Under the pieces are notes generated by a model. It did not search any database and was not told the origin of the DNA. It saw only the letters and a list, made by a program, of their open reading frames with translations. From Thermoguttaceae bacterium (lineage in GTDB: Bacteria; Planctomycetota; Planctomycetia; Pirellulales; Thermoguttaceae): DNA of 46,911 nt. Shown piece after piece: positions 17,816 to 27,133 of this stretch (the stretch's first letter is position 1; each line of letters opens with the position of its first letter). The stretch spans positions 1-46,911 of the forward strand of contig JANXBW010000009.1 in assembly GCA_025060325.1 (NCBI GenBank), written 5' to 3'. The translations under genes and the position numbers were made by a program.

Positions 17816-20230
17816 ATGCGAAGTCCGTTTGCTTTTTTCCGGCGCCATCAGAAGGTGTTACTGGCCGGGCTAGGCGTCATGGCCATGTTCGGCTTCGTAA
17901 TCTTGCCGGTCTTCGTCGAAGCTCTTCAGGTCACTCGGGCCCGGAATATTGTGGTCGCGACGTGCCGGTACGGAACCATCCGCGAATCGACTTTGGCGGA
18001 ATTGATGCGCCAGCGAGGCGTGACTCTCCGGTTTCTTAACCTCGTGGGCGAGATGCTGGCCCAAGCCGGGGAACGGCCGATGGAGCTGGAGCAACTGCTC
18101 GTCCAGATTGGTCCGGCCACCGAAGATTCCGTCGTCAACAGGTGGCTTCTTGCCCGTTTTGGGCAGGAATTGGGACTGTCCGTCGACCCCAAAATGGTCA
18201 ACGAGTTCATCGCTGATGTCACGCGAGGCAAGATTCCCGGCTCAGCATTGGAAGAAATGTTAGACCGGCAGGGGATTTCCGTCAGCTATCTATTCCAGGT
18301 ATTGGCTGAGGAGCTCCTCGCGCTGCGGGTTCGCGATTTGATGTTCACAAGTTTCGGCGGATTTACGCCGGCCCAGCACTGGGACTATTTCCAGCGGCTT
18401 AATCGCCGGGCGCAGGTGGAGACGGTGGCCCTGCCGGTGGAGCGATTTGTCGATCAGGTAACGGTGGAACCGTCCGAGGCCGAGCTTCGGCAATTCTTCG
18501 AGCAGCATCGTTATCAGGTGGCTGACCCCGACCTGCCTACTCCCGGATTTTTGGAACCGAAACGAATCACGTTGGAGTATCTGAAGGCCCCGTTTGACCA
18601 GTTTGTGGAGAAGAGTCGGCAGCAGGTCACGGATAAGGACATCGAGGAGTATTACGAAAAGAATAAAGACCGCCTCTATCGGCGGGAACCTCTGCCCGGC
18701 ACGCCCCCGGCCGAGCAAGGAAAAAAGCCTGACTCACAAGCCCCCACGGAAGGGCAGCAACCACCCCAGCCCCCTGGGAGCTCACCACAATCGGCTGCCC
18801 CAGCGCCTTCCTCTTCGGCACAGCCGACCCAGGCCGAGCCACAGCCTCAAGCATCGGAGTCCCCCTCCGATGCTGGCATGACAAGTCCCCCGGCTGAAGC
18901 CACGCCAGGTATTTCCCCGGCCCCAACGGAGGTTTCGCCGCCCGGCAGAATTCCGTCTCCCCCCGGCGGGACAGATGCCGAGGTTAAGGGCCAGGCTCCG
19001 GCCGAGGGCAAAGCCGGCCCAAGTCCAGGGGAAGACAAGGCCCCGGGGCAAAACGATGGTCCCTCGCCCAGCGGTTCCGGGCAAACTCCAGGGGGTTCGG
19101 AAAGTGCCATCCAGGAGCCGGGGGATGGGGATGGAGGCGAGCAACAGCCAGCCCAGCCCGCAAGTGCCGAGGGGCCGAAAGAGCCTACCGCGCAGTCGCA
19201 GCCACCGGCCGAAAGTCAATCAGCCGCGGCGGGCGGGACGTCGCAGCCTGAGTACATCCCTTTAGAAAAGGTCCGCGAAGAAATTCGCACGACCTTGGCC
19301 CGGCAAAAGGCTCGGCAAGAGATGGAGCAATTGCTCAACAAGTTTCAGGCTCAGCTTAGCAGGTATCGGGAGGAGAAGATTCTTTACGAATTGGAGGTGA
19401 AACAGCGCGGCGGGAGTCGGCGGCCAGAACCGGCGCCGCCCAACTTAGAGGCGATCGCGCGGGACAACGGCTTGGAATACAAGCGCTATGGGCCGATTAC
19501 AAACTTCGAGTTTGCTCAGTTGGAAATAGCCCAAGCCACCACCGCTTTGGGAGGCTCGGTGTTAGAAATGCTCTTTGAGCGACTTCCGCTCCATCGGCCC
19601 GCAATCGCCACTGACTTCCAGGGCAACCAGTATTTGGTTTGGAAGATTGAGCAAACTGAGTCGCGCATACCCTCCCTAGACGACCCGGGGATGAGGGAAA
19701 AGGTTCTGCGGACATGGAAGTTCATCCAGGCGAGACAGCTCGCTCGGGCGGAAGCGGAGAAGCTGGCCGCGGAGGCCCGCCAAGCCAAAAAGCCACTGGC
19801 CGAGGTCTTTGCCAGCCGGCAGGACATTAAGGTCGAGCAATCTGAACCGTTTACATGGCTAACGTCGACACTACCGCTTGTTTTCTGGATGCAAGACCGG
19901 CCGAGGATTAGTCAAGTCAAAGGCGTGGATCGCCCCGGGGAGGAATTCATGCGGACAGTGTTCCGCATGCGGCCGGGGGACGTGGGCACGGCCATGAATC
20001 ATCCTCAAACGGTTGCGTACGTTATTCGGGTGGTGGAGATCCAGCCGCCGGAAGATATCCTGTGGCAGCAATTTACAACTGAGCCGGGACGTCTGTACCT
20101 GATGGCCGCCCAGGACGACATTGTCCAGGGGTATGGCAGGCTGGTAGCACATGTCCGCGAGAAGTCTAACTTTCGATGGTCCCCCGAATGGCAGCGCCGC
20201 CGGGCGGAGCGCCCACTTGAATATGAATAA
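17816..20230 (+). CDS. Membrane-anchored SurA/PpiD-like protein with Pro/Gln-rich insert
   Basis: 804 residues, with AGGAG ten bases before the ATG. Residues 14-36 are one membrane anchor (VLLAGLGVMAMFGFVILPVF), so most of the chain should be periplasmic. Residues about 45-290 resemble the SurA/PpiD N-terminal chaperone region. Residues about 293-480 are a low-complexity Pro/Ala/Gln/Ser/Gly-rich insert, likely disordered. A Lys/Glu/Arg-rich helical part and a second folded region (about 540-800) follow. I do not see a convincing parvulin active site, so isomerase activity is doubtful. A role in folding or escorting exported proteins is an inference from the architecture. Confidence 0.75.
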   Translation: MRSPFAFFRRHQKVLLAGLGVMAMFGFVILPVFVEALQVTRARNIVVATCRYGTIRESTLAELMRQRGVTLRFLNLVGEMLAQAGERPMELEQLLVQIGPATEDSVVNRWLLARFGQELGLSVDPKMVNEFIADVTRGKIPGSALEEMLDRQGISVSYLFQVLAEELLALRVRDLMFTSFGGFTPAQHWDYFQRLNRRAQVETVALPVERFVDQVTVEPSEAELRQFFEQHRYQVADPDLPTPGFLEPKRITLEYLKAPFDQFVEKSRQQVTDKDIEEYYEKNKDRLYRREPLPGTPPAEQGKKPDSQAPTEGQQPPQPPGSSPQSAAPAPSSSAQPTQAEPQPQASESPSDAGMTSPPAEATPGISPAPTEVSPPGRIPSPPGGTDAEVKGQAPAEGKAGPSPGEDKAPGQNDGPSPSGSGQTPGGSESAIQEPGDGDGGEQQPAQPASAEGPKEPTAQSQPPAESQSAAAGGTSQPEYIPLEKVREEIRTTLARQKARQEMEQLLNKFQAQLSRYREEKILYELEVKQRGGSRRPEPAPPNLEAIARDNGLEYKRYGPITNFEFAQLEIAQATTALGGSVLEMLFERLPLHRPAIATDFQGNQYLVWKIEQTESRIPSLDDPGMREKVLRTWKFIQARQLARAEAEKLAAEARQAKKPLAEVFASRQDIKVEQSEPFTWLTSTLPLVFWMQDRPRISQVKGVDRPGEEFMRTVFRMRPGDVGTAMNHPQTVAYVIRVVEIQPPEDILWQQFTTEPGRLYLMAAQDDIVQGYGRLVAHVREKSNFRWSPEWQRRRAERPLEYE

Positions 20231-20497
20231 GAAGGCAATCGGCTGGGGGCCGCCAACGTCAACGGGGATGATTGCCCACTTGACGCCTAGTGCTTGCGAG
20301 GGTTACCCCTAAGATCGCCTGCGGCCGGCCATTTAGTGGCAGATCCGGGCGCCAAGGAAGCGGGCTAACACTTAGAAACAAACCGCATCGGGTTGGCTTG
20401 CGGTTGGCAGGTGCGTGGCTTTGGCGTTGGGTGTATCCCGCAGGGGCGGCGGCTTTCGGCTCGGGGAAAGCAGCTAAATTCACGGGCGGATGAGTTG

Positions 20498-21874
20498 ATG
20501 GGCGGCAGGAGCCGAAGGACCACTCCACTTTTCCTGCTTTCGCGGCGGCAATTCGCCGCTGGCTTCGCAAGTCTTGCTTCTTCCGTTTTGATTAATGCCT
20601 CGTGGGGGAAGAGCCTTGCGGGGCCGGTACCTCCGCCCCGGATGAAAATTGATCCGGCCCGCCTCAGGGCGGAAGGTATCCACAGCATTGAAGGTCCGCG
20701 GCTAACACTTTACACCGATCTGACCCCGACGGCGGCTATTAAGGAGCTTCCCCGACTTTTCGAACAAGCTTTTCCTCAGTGGTGTTCATATTTTCAGGTA
20801 AGGGCGGAAGACTATCCGGAGTGGAAGTGTATAGCTGTGCTTCTCGGTGATGGCGAGCGAATTCGCCGGGCCGGGCTTTTGCCGGCGGAACTTCCGCCCT
20901 TCCGGTTCGGCTTTGCCCGGGGGACGGAAATCTGGTTTGTCAATCCACCCAGTGATTACTACCGTCGGCATCTGTTGTTGCATGAGGGCGTTCATGCCTT
21001 CATGAACACAATCCTCGGAAGTTGTGGACCAACTTGGTACATGGAGGGTGTGGCCGAGCTTTTGGCTACGCACCGGTGGGAATCGGGAAAACTGGAGCTT
21101 GGGTACTTCCCCCGGTATCCGGAAGAACTTTCCCTATGGGGCCGCATCCGCATGGTCCGAGAGGACCTTAAGGCGGGTATCTTTTTGACTCTGGAGGAGA
21201 TCCTCGGACTTCGTCCACGGGATAATGAGTCGTTGGAACTTTATGGGTGGTGTTGGGCGGCGGCCAATTTTCTCGATCGCCACCCGCGTTATCAGCAGGC
21301 TTTTCGGCTCTTGCCGCAGCGAGTCCGCTGGCCGGACTTCAATTCGCAGTTTCGGCAATCCATCGGCCGCTATTGGCACTGGGCCGAGGAGGAATGGGCC
21401 GTGTTTGTCCACACTTTGGAATTTGGCCACGACGTGTCGCGGGAGGCGATCGATTTAACCCCAGGCCAACCTCTGGCCCCTGCAGGGCAAGAAATTACAG
21501 TGGCGGCAGATCGTGGCTGGCAAAACACGGGAATCCTTGTGGAGAAGGGCACCCAATACGAACTTGTCGCTCAGGGACGGTATCAACTGGGACAGGAACC
21601 GGTCATCTGGTGGTGCGAGCCGGGCGGCGTCACCATTCGTTATTACCGTGGTAAGCCGCTGGGGATACTTCTGGCGGCAGTGTGGGCCGGGCGTCAATCG
21701 GGCAAGCCGATTCGCTCCCCGTTCCTTGAGCCAGTTGTCGTGGGCCTTAGGACAAATTTCATTCCTGCCGAAACAGGCACTCTTTTCTTGCGTGTGAATG
21801 ACTCGCCCGCGGAACTTGCTGACAATCGGGGGGTGTTAACGGTAAGAATCCGCCCCACCTTGGTGGGTTCGTGA
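20498..21874 (+). CDS. Tat-exported HExxH peptidase-like protein with LecA-like C-terminus
   Basis: About 458 residues. The start at 20498 puts a twin-arginine signal (SRRQFAAGF, residues 15-23) near the N-terminus, followed by a hydrophobic stretch; the frame is open upstream to 20393. HEGVH (162-166) is a zinc-metallopeptidase HExxH motif, with a likely third ligand Glu183 in WYMEGVAELL, a gluzincin-like layout. The last ~120 residues (WQNTGILVEKGTQYELVAQG ... GTLFLRVNDSP) resemble the galactose-binding lectin family of Pseudomonas PA-IL. A folded metalloprotein acting outside the cytoplasm, perhaps held to glycans, is suggested; the substrate is unknown. Confidence 0.75.
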   Translation: MGGRSRRTTPLFLLSRRQFAAGFASLASSVLINASWGKSLAGPVPPPRMKIDPARLRAEGIHSIEGPRLTLYTDLTPTAAIKELPRLFEQAFPQWCSYFQVRAEDYPEWKCIAVLLGDGERIRRAGLLPAELPPFRFGFARGTEIWFVNPPSDYYRRHLLLHEGVHAFMNTILGSCGPTWYMEGVAELLATHRWESGKLELGYFPRYPEELSLWGRIRMVREDLKAGIFLTLEEILGLRPRDNESLELYGWCWAAANFLDRHPRYQQAFRLLPQRVRWPDFNSQFRQSIGRYWHWAEEEWAVFVHTLEFGHDVSREAIDLTPGQPLAPAGQEITVAADRGWQNTGILVEKGTQYELVAQGRYQLGQEPVIWWCEPGGVTIRYYRGKPLGILLAAVWAGRQSGKPIRSPFLEPVVVGLRTNFIPAETGTLFLRVNDSPAELADNRGVLTVRIRPTLVGS

Positions 21875-22364
21875 AGGACGGGAATGCCGCCAAGCGGCGG
21901 GAACTTCTGCCGGCGTAGCCGATGATGGCTTAGTCCAGGCCTTTCAGTTCACGTCGTCCCTCCTTCCTTCTTGAGACGAACTGCTTTTTGGGCGAGTGTC
22001 TTGCGGGGGAAAAAGCGGCGAAGATAATTAACTGCCGAGGGTTTCGGAGCCTCTGGCCGGTGCATGGATTTCACTAAAGCTATTGCCAAGGGCTGTCCAC
22101 CTTTCGGGCGTTGACGTAGAAGTCATTGCCAACGGGGAGGCCAGACTGCAAGGCCAGGGCTACGGTCGACTGTCGTGGCGACTGAGATAAGCTGGCCTGG
22201 CGGCGGTTGAGATCCTGCGACGGTAGCTCCTTTGGCAACAACGCCCAACATAGTTGACGAAAACGCTTGCCGTTTCCAGTTGCGGGGTGGCTAGTGGCGA
22301 AAATGGTCGGCGGGAAGCGCACCCGTCCAAACCGGTCCACAAGGTCCATGAGGAAGGAGGGAAG
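21875..22364. other. Gap before the TIM-barrel gene
   Basis: 490 bp. CCCACC-TT-GGTGGG sits on the last codons of the previous gene, and GCCGC-CAA-GCGGC lies just after its stop; neither has a T-run. The right end carries the strong AGGAAGGAGGG ribosome-binding site of the next gene. No gene or clear promoter seen. Confidence 0.45.
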
Positions 22365-23219
22365 ATGATGGAAAAATGGCCGATTGGAGTCTTCACTAGC
22401 ATCGATGCGGGTCTAGGAGTGAAGCTGGAGGTTGCCCACGAGCTGGGCATTCCCACTATTCAGCTCCACGCACCCCGCCCTGAGACGCGTACGCGGGACA
22501 ACGCCAAGAAATTTTTGGATCGACTGGGAGAGCTGGGCATAACACTGACGGCGGTTTTCGGGGGTTTCGAGGGTGAATCCTACGCGGACATTCCCACAGT
22601 TGCCCGCACGGTCGGATTGGTTCCCCCTGCCACTCGGGCCGAGCGGACCCGGGAGATGAAGGAAATCGCGGATTTCGCTCGAGTGCTCGGCTGCGATGTG
22701 GTGGCCCTGCACGTGGGCTTTATCCCTCATGACCGCGATGACCCGCTTTATCGCGATGTAGTCAAGGTGACCCAGGAAATTTGCGATCACTGCGCGAAGA
22801 ACAACCAGCGGCTGCATCTGGAGACAGGTCAAGAGACGGCCGATACACTGCTCCAGTTCATTCGCGACGTTGAGCGTCCCAATCTGTTTGTCAACTTTGA
22901 CCCGGCCAACATGATCCTCTACGGTTCGGGGGAGCCGATTGCAGCGCTGCGGAAGGTGGGAAGCTATGTGCGGAGCGTCCACTGCAAGGATGCCAAGTGG
23001 GCAGCTCGCCCCGGTGAAGAGTGGGGCCAAGAGGTGCCTTTAGGTCAGGGCGATGTAAACATCGAGCTTTTCCTTAGGACGTTGGCCGAGCTAGGCTACG
23101 ACGGACCGCTCACAATCGAGCGGGAAATCCCCCATGAGCCGGAACGGCAAAAGCGCGAGATTGGCTACGCCGCTAGGCTCCTCACCGAGCTAAAAAAGAA
23201 GATCTTTGGCCAGGAGTAA
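22365..23219 (+). CDS. Sugar phosphate isomerase/epimerase family TIM-barrel protein
   Basis: A 284-residue (beta/alpha)8 barrel of the xylose isomerase-like/AP endonuclease family 2 group, acting on an unknown sugar or inositol-type substrate in the cytoplasm. The start at 22365 follows AGGAAGGAGGG; the frame upstream of it is unsupported. Typical metal-site residues are visible: His116 (ALHVGF), Glu153 (LHLETG), Asp179 (VNFDPANM), His206 (VHCKDAKW) and a late Glu in LTIEREIPHE. The family has many specificities that sequence alone does not separate. The gene stands alone and is followed by a terminator-like hairpin. Confidence 0.88.
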   Translation: MMEKWPIGVFTSIDAGLGVKLEVAHELGIPTIQLHAPRPETRTRDNAKKFLDRLGELGITLTAVFGGFEGESYADIPTVARTVGLVPPATRAERTREMKEIADFARVLGCDVVALHVGFIPHDRDDPLYRDVVKVTQEICDHCAKNNQRLHLETGQETADTLLQFIRDVERPNLFVNFDPANMILYGSGEPIAALRKVGSYVRSVHCKDAKWAARPGEEWGQEVPLGQGDVNIELFLRTLAELGYDGPLTIEREIPHEPERQKREIGYAARLLTELKKKIFGQE

Positions 23220-23286
23220 GCGTGCCGGCTTGGCGGGCTGCTTTTCACTCGGCTCGCCGTGCCGGGTCTGTCCGGGGATAGGCTCC

Positions 23287-23330
23287 AGGTTCGCACGGGT
23301 AGGCCGAAGCCTCCCGCCGAGACCTTTTTT
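23287..23330 (+). terminator. Rho-independent terminator after the TIM-barrel gene
   Basis: A bulged stem made of AGGT/ACCT, GC/GC, GGG/CCC and AGGC/GCCT around a CGAA loop, followed directly by a T-run. It lies 68 bp past the stop codon. The bulges weaken the call. Confidence 0.6.
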
Positions 23331-23354
23331 CCGGCTACATGTGAGGTTCCGGGC

Positions 23355-23390
23355 CCTGATTCCTTAAGGCGACCTGATTCCTCGAGGCGA
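23355..23390. repeat. Two-copy 18-bp tandem repeat
   Basis: CCTGATTCCTTAAGGCGA is followed directly by CCTGATTCCTCGAGGCGA, with two differences. Each unit carries a six-base palindrome (CTTAAG, CTCGAG) at the same place. Confidence 0.7.
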
Positions 23391-23678
23391 TCTTTAGGCG
23401 GGGTGGATTTTGCCTGAGGGTTGCTCTGCCTGAGTGGGGTGCAAAAGGAAAGGCAGGGACCGAGGAGAGCCCAAAGACGCCCCGAAGCGATCCCCCGTGT
23501 GGAATCCCCCGCCGCCCCGGAAACTGGTAGGGCTTTTAAGCTGCCAACGATAGGTGCCCAACTTTGAATGACAAGAGGGTGGGGGCCCGCAGCTTCGCAT
23601 TCTCGAATATCCGGTACTGTCCCGGGCCTTGCGTGTGGCGATAAACGCGCCTTGATGAGCCGAAAAGCCCGCTCGCGC

Positions 23679-23712
23679 AGTTAAGCGGAAATTCTTGGAG
23701 TTAAGCGGAAAT
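23679..23712. repeat. Two copies of AGTTAAGCGGAAAT, 20-bp period
   Basis: Identical 14-base blocks at 23679-23692 and 23699-23712, about 110 bp past the end of the histidine kinase gene. Function unknown. Confidence 0.6.
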
Positions 23713-23823
23713 GAGGTGTGTAGGTTCGGGAGTGTGAAGGCCCGGGGGGAACCAAAGCAGAGGTTTAACCCAATTGAAGGCCGGCTGCGTCCTCCCCGTG
23801 AGGAACTCGCTTAAATACCCCGG

Positions 23824-25134
23824 TTAATGGCCGGCTTGTCCTCCAGGGGCTGAGCCTGGCCGACTTTCCGGTTCGGCTGCGGGAAGGGTGAAATAAAACC
23901 GACTCCCTTGTCCGGGTTCTGATTCCACCCAGATCTTGCCGCCGTGGGCTTCTACCAACCGCTTAGTGATGGCGAGGCCGATTCCTAGCCCGGGCCGATC
24001 CGCCACACTTCCCACCCGGTGAAACATCTGAAAAATCCGGCCATGGTGCCGAGGATCTATCCCGACTCCATTGTCGGCCACACAAAGACGGTATCCCTCA
24101 GGGACTTTCTCGGCGGAAATGTGGATCCGAGGACGATCGGGACCTCGGAACTTAATCGCATTGCTGATGAGATTTTGGAGAATCTGGATAAGCTGCGGCA
24201 TGCTTCCCCGCACCACAGGGAGCGGATCGTGGGTGATCTCCGCCTGGCTTTCCTGGATCATTACCCGAAGATTGGCCAGCACCTCTTTCAGCACTTGCTC
24301 CAAAGCCACCGGTTTAAACGGTTGAGTGATCCGCCCGGCGCGGCAAAAAGTCAGAAGGCCGACGATCAGTTGCTGCATCCGCTCCACACCTTGCATGATG
24401 AATCGCAAGTATTCCTGGGCGGTCTCGTCAAGCAGGCCTTTGGTTCGCTCTTCCAAGAGTTTGGCAAACCCGGCAATTGCCCGGAGGGGCTCCTGGAGAT
24501 CGTGAGACACGGCGGAGGCAAACTGCTCCAAGTCCGCATTGGATCGTCGTAGGTCTTCCAAAGCCGCGGTCAAATAGGCTTCCCGCTCGCGGAGGATGGC
24601 TGCCTCGGAACGAGCTGAGTCGCTTCCCAAGGGGGGTTGACTTACCGCTACTTCGGCGGATGTCCGTCGTGGCAGGCTCGCCTGGTCCCCAGCGGCAGGC
24701 CCTGGTTGAACATTGCAAGCTGCCTCTGTAACCGCCCTTGAGGGTGCGGAAGATTCATTCCCCACCCGCTCTTCTTCCAAAATGACTAGAGAAAAACCGC
24801 CTTCCTTGCCGGTAAGAGGTAACGGGGTTACCTCGAGCCGACCAACCGCTTGGCCGTTCGGAGTTGTCCAGTGGTAGGCCGGCGAGGATTCACCCCGGGC
24901 AGGATTCGAGGCAGGATCGGGGGCCGAATAACCCGGCAATATTTCTTGAAGGGGCCTACCAATCAGACTTTCTGGGCTTCTCCTCAAAAGTTGGGCCGCT
25001 TGCGGCGTCACAAAAGCGACCCGCCCTGCGCTATCGACCACAAGGATGGCGGGGCTGGTGGGCTGGTGGACTCGCGGAGGCATCGTCTCTTGACAGCACA
25101 TGCTGAGAGCAGAGTTTTCGGAATTGAAGGTCAT
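23824..25134 (-). CDS. PAS-containing sensor histidine kinase (orphan)
   Basis: 436 residues. A PAS-like sensor (about 26-122: [21 protein letters not shown]) is followed by a Pro/Ser/Ala-rich linker, a short coiled coil (180-203) and a HisKA domain with phosphoacceptor His211 in [13 protein letters not shown], of the subtype seen in bacteriophytochrome-like kinases. The ATPase domain has the N box with Asn325 (NLISNAIKF), G1 DNGVGID (354-360) and G2 GLGIGL (382-387). No membrane segment is seen, so it is probably cytoplasmic. No response regulator gene is adjacent, so the partner is unknown. The start at 25134 has a weak ribosome-binding site; ATG codons at residues 12 and 18 are alternatives. 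Confidence 0.9.
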   Translation of the reverse strand: MTFNSENSALSMCCQETMPPRVHQPTSPAILVVDSAGRVAFVTPQAAQLLRRSPESLIGRPLQEILPGYSAPDPASNPARGESSPAYHWTTPNGQAVGRLEVTPLPLTGKEGGFSLVILEEERVGNESSAPSRAVTEAACNVQPGPAAGDQASLPRRTSAEVAVSQPPLGSDSARSEAAILREREAYLTAALEDLRRSNADLEQFASAVSHDLQEPLRAIAGFAKLLEERTKGLLDETAQEYLRFIMQGVERMQQLIVGLLTFCRAGRITQPFKPVALEQVLKEVLANLRVMIQESQAEITHDPLPVVRGSMPQLIQILQNLISNAIKFRGPDRPRIHISAEKVPEGYRLCVADNGVGIDPRHHGRIFQMFHRVGSVADRPGLGIGLAITKRLVEAHGGKIWVESEPGQGSRFYFTLPAAEPESRPGSAPGGQAGH

Positions 25135-26090
25135 TAGGGACCGCCCGCAGACAGTTACCTTGGCCGCTTTCCCCTAGAGGTCAACGGAGTCCCTTGCCAA
25201 TTGTACGAAGTTGTGCCGGGTCATGGTTGACTAAGGAAATGTAGGTCGCCCGATTTTGCGGGGGAGTCCGAAAGAACGCAACCCGCCCTCCCCGGAGCCA
25301 GTTGGGAACTTGAACTTGCCGCGGAACCGGTGGTGACGGACTTACCCCGCCTCAAGCGCGAGCATCCAGGGCGGCGTCACCAAGTGCCGGGGATACTTGC
25401 CCGGGTCGGCCGAGCATAAATGAAAATTTGCTTTACAAACAACATGGACGTAGTCGGGGGAAAACATTCGCTATGGGCTTAAGGGCTGTCCCTTTTTGCA
25501 AGCGGATGTAAACCAGCCTCTCCTCGCTTCAGCTAGGCCCTTGTCAGAAGATGGTCAACCGGTTAAAACCCAAGGGGGACTCGGTGGTGCCGGTTGGCTT
25601 GTGTGAGCATGCTAGCGCGCAAAGAGGATGGTTCGGCAGATGCGTTGGCTTTTCAAGCTTTCCGGTTTGGGCTAGACTGTACATGCTGCTTGTGTCCACT
25701 GGTAGTTTTATGTTCACTCAGCATGATTTAGTTATCTGGGAAATCTTTTGCGGACTCTTGACAAAAGACAGGGCATATTATACGATTGTCCAGCAAAGGC
25801 TCACGGAAGCGTTTTTACGTAAAGCCGTCCGCGCACGGAAAGATTAGTTCAGTTCTTAAGGCGCCTTCGAAGCTTCTGCATCCGTACAAATGTTCCGATA
25901 GCTCTGTGCCCGCTCTGGGGTCTTTTTTGGAGCAGTAGCAGGAAGTTGCGGACGGCCACTCGGGTCGTTCCGACAAAAGCAATCGGAGGGGGGCAGCATT
26001 CAGGCGGTTTGACTCCGGGATAGCTAAACGAGGCTCGGCGGCGGTGTTGGCGTTCCGTAAAGAATCTCTTTCCAAGATGAGGAGGGGATC
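25135..26090. other. Gene-free stretch upstream of lexA
   Basis: About 950 bp between divergent genes. A promoter-like TTGACA-17-TACGAT lies at 25758-25786. A 98-codon frame at 25551-25847 has no ribosome-binding site and no family signature, so I do not call it. I found no palindrome matching the known E. coli or Bacillus SOS boxes near lexA. Confidence 0.45.
25758..25786 (+). promoter_or_regulatory. Possible sigma-70 type promoter
   Basis: A perfect -35 TTGACA, a 17-base spacer and TACGAT as the -10 element (4 of 6 matches), in a locally AT-richer stretch. It would give lexA a leader of about 300 bases, or could drive a small RNA. Confidence 0.35.
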
Positions 26091-26705
26091 ATGGCAGAGG
26101 CCCTGGAAAAGTTGACGCAAAAGCAGAGGAAGATTTACGAATTCATTCGGGAGATGATTCGGACGCGTGGATACGGGCCTACGGTTCGGGAGATTGCCGA
26201 CCGATTCGGGATTCGCTCGCCCAATGGAGTGATGTGTCATCTGCGGGCACTTGAAAAGAAGGAACTGATCGCCCGGGAGCCGAATCGATCGCGGGCTATC
26301 CGCTTGTTGGCCGAGCCGACCAGTGGCCGCGGGCTACCCTTGGCGGGCAGAATTGCCGCCGGCAAACTGCACGAGGCAATCGAGCAGAAAGAGTGGGTGG
26401 ACTTTAGCAGCCTTTTTGACGACAAGAACGGCACCTTGTTTGCGCTTCAAGTCGAAGGCGACTCGATGATCGGCGATCACATTACCAGTGGGGATTATGT
26501 GATCGTTCGCAAACAGCCCAAGGCGCCCAAAGGTGCAATGGTGGTCGCCATTACCGAAGACGGTGAGGCCACGCTTAAGCGCTGGTTCCCGGAGGGCAAT
26601 CGTATCCGTCTTCAGCCAACAAACCCCAAGTTAAAGCCGATCTACGTCAAGAACGCCAAGGTGCTGGGGGTGGTGGTGGGCGTTGTTCGCAAGGTGAAAC
26701 AATAA
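26091..26705 (+). CDS. lexA: LexA repressor
   Basis: SOS-response repressor that binds operators as a dimer and cuts itself when stimulated by RecA on single-stranded DNA. 204 residues, normal length, with AGGAGGGG before the ATG. The N-terminal winged helix-turn-helix (about 8-72) contains GYGPTVREIADRFGI and SPNGVMCHLRALEKKELI. The autocleavage site is Ala90-Gly91 in GRIAAGKL, and the serine/lysine dyad is Ser125 (EGDSMIGDHI) and Lys163 (EATLKRW), matching E. coli Ser119 and Lys156. The gene stands alone; the usual neighbours (recA, imuAB/dnaE2) are not in the window. Confidence 0.97.
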   Translation: MAEALEKLTQKQRKIYEFIREMIRTRGYGPTVREIADRFGIRSPNGVMCHLRALEKKELIAREPNRSRAIRLLAEPTSGRGLPLAGRIAAGKLHEAIEQKEWVDFSSLFDDKNGTLFALQVEGDSMIGDHITSGDYVIVRKQPKAPKGAMVVAITEDGEATLKRWFPEGNRIRLQPTNPKLKPIYVKNAKVLGVVVGVVRKVKQ

Positions 26706-27133
26706 CCGGGTCGCTTCAAGACGAGCCTTCCACAAAGCCCCGTAGTTCTCATATGGCTACTGGCGGGTAACGGGTGCCGCCTATGCGAAAATGGCACCAC
26801 CCAGATTGCTGCGCACATACTCGCTGGGGTTAAATGACGGCCGAAGGAAGCTACTGGGGCTTCCGCGTCACTTGTCCAATCAGTTGCGCGTGTAAACGGG
26901 CGGATAGCTTTTTGGTCCGGATTCTCTGGGCATCGGCCGTCCGAGGTGCCTTTCGCCCACGATTGGTTTTTAGCCTACGATCGCTTATCACCGTTAGTGG
27001 CTCGTTCCGAATGCCGTTTCCCCGCGATATATTGCTTTTTTCTTTAGGCGATTGAGAAATCGCCGATCTTCCCCGCGATTGGCTACAAGCACTTCCCTCC
27101 TTGCGTCTTTCCCAAAACTTAAGGAGCTGCGCC
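26706..27133. other. Gap between lexA and the first sulfatase
   Basis: 428 bp without a gene. A perfect hairpin GGCGATT-GAGA-AATCGCC lies at 27047-27064, 70 bp before the sulfatase start, next to a T-rich tract. It could be an operator or a leader hairpin. No terminator for lexA seen. Confidence 0.45.

Larger units (their letters stand above)
23220..23823. other. Gene-free convergent spacer
   Basis: About 600 bp between a plus-strand and a minus-strand gene. It holds a plus-strand terminator (23287-23330), an 18-bp tandem duplication (23355-23390) and a 20-bp-period duplication of AGTTAAGCGGAAAT (23679-23712). No gene seen. Confidence 0.55.

Noticed and set aside
25551-25847. 98-codon plus-strand open frame upstream of lexA
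   Set aside because: The C-terminal half looks mildly protein-like, but there is no ribosome-binding site and no recognised family, and a promoter-like sequence lies inside it.
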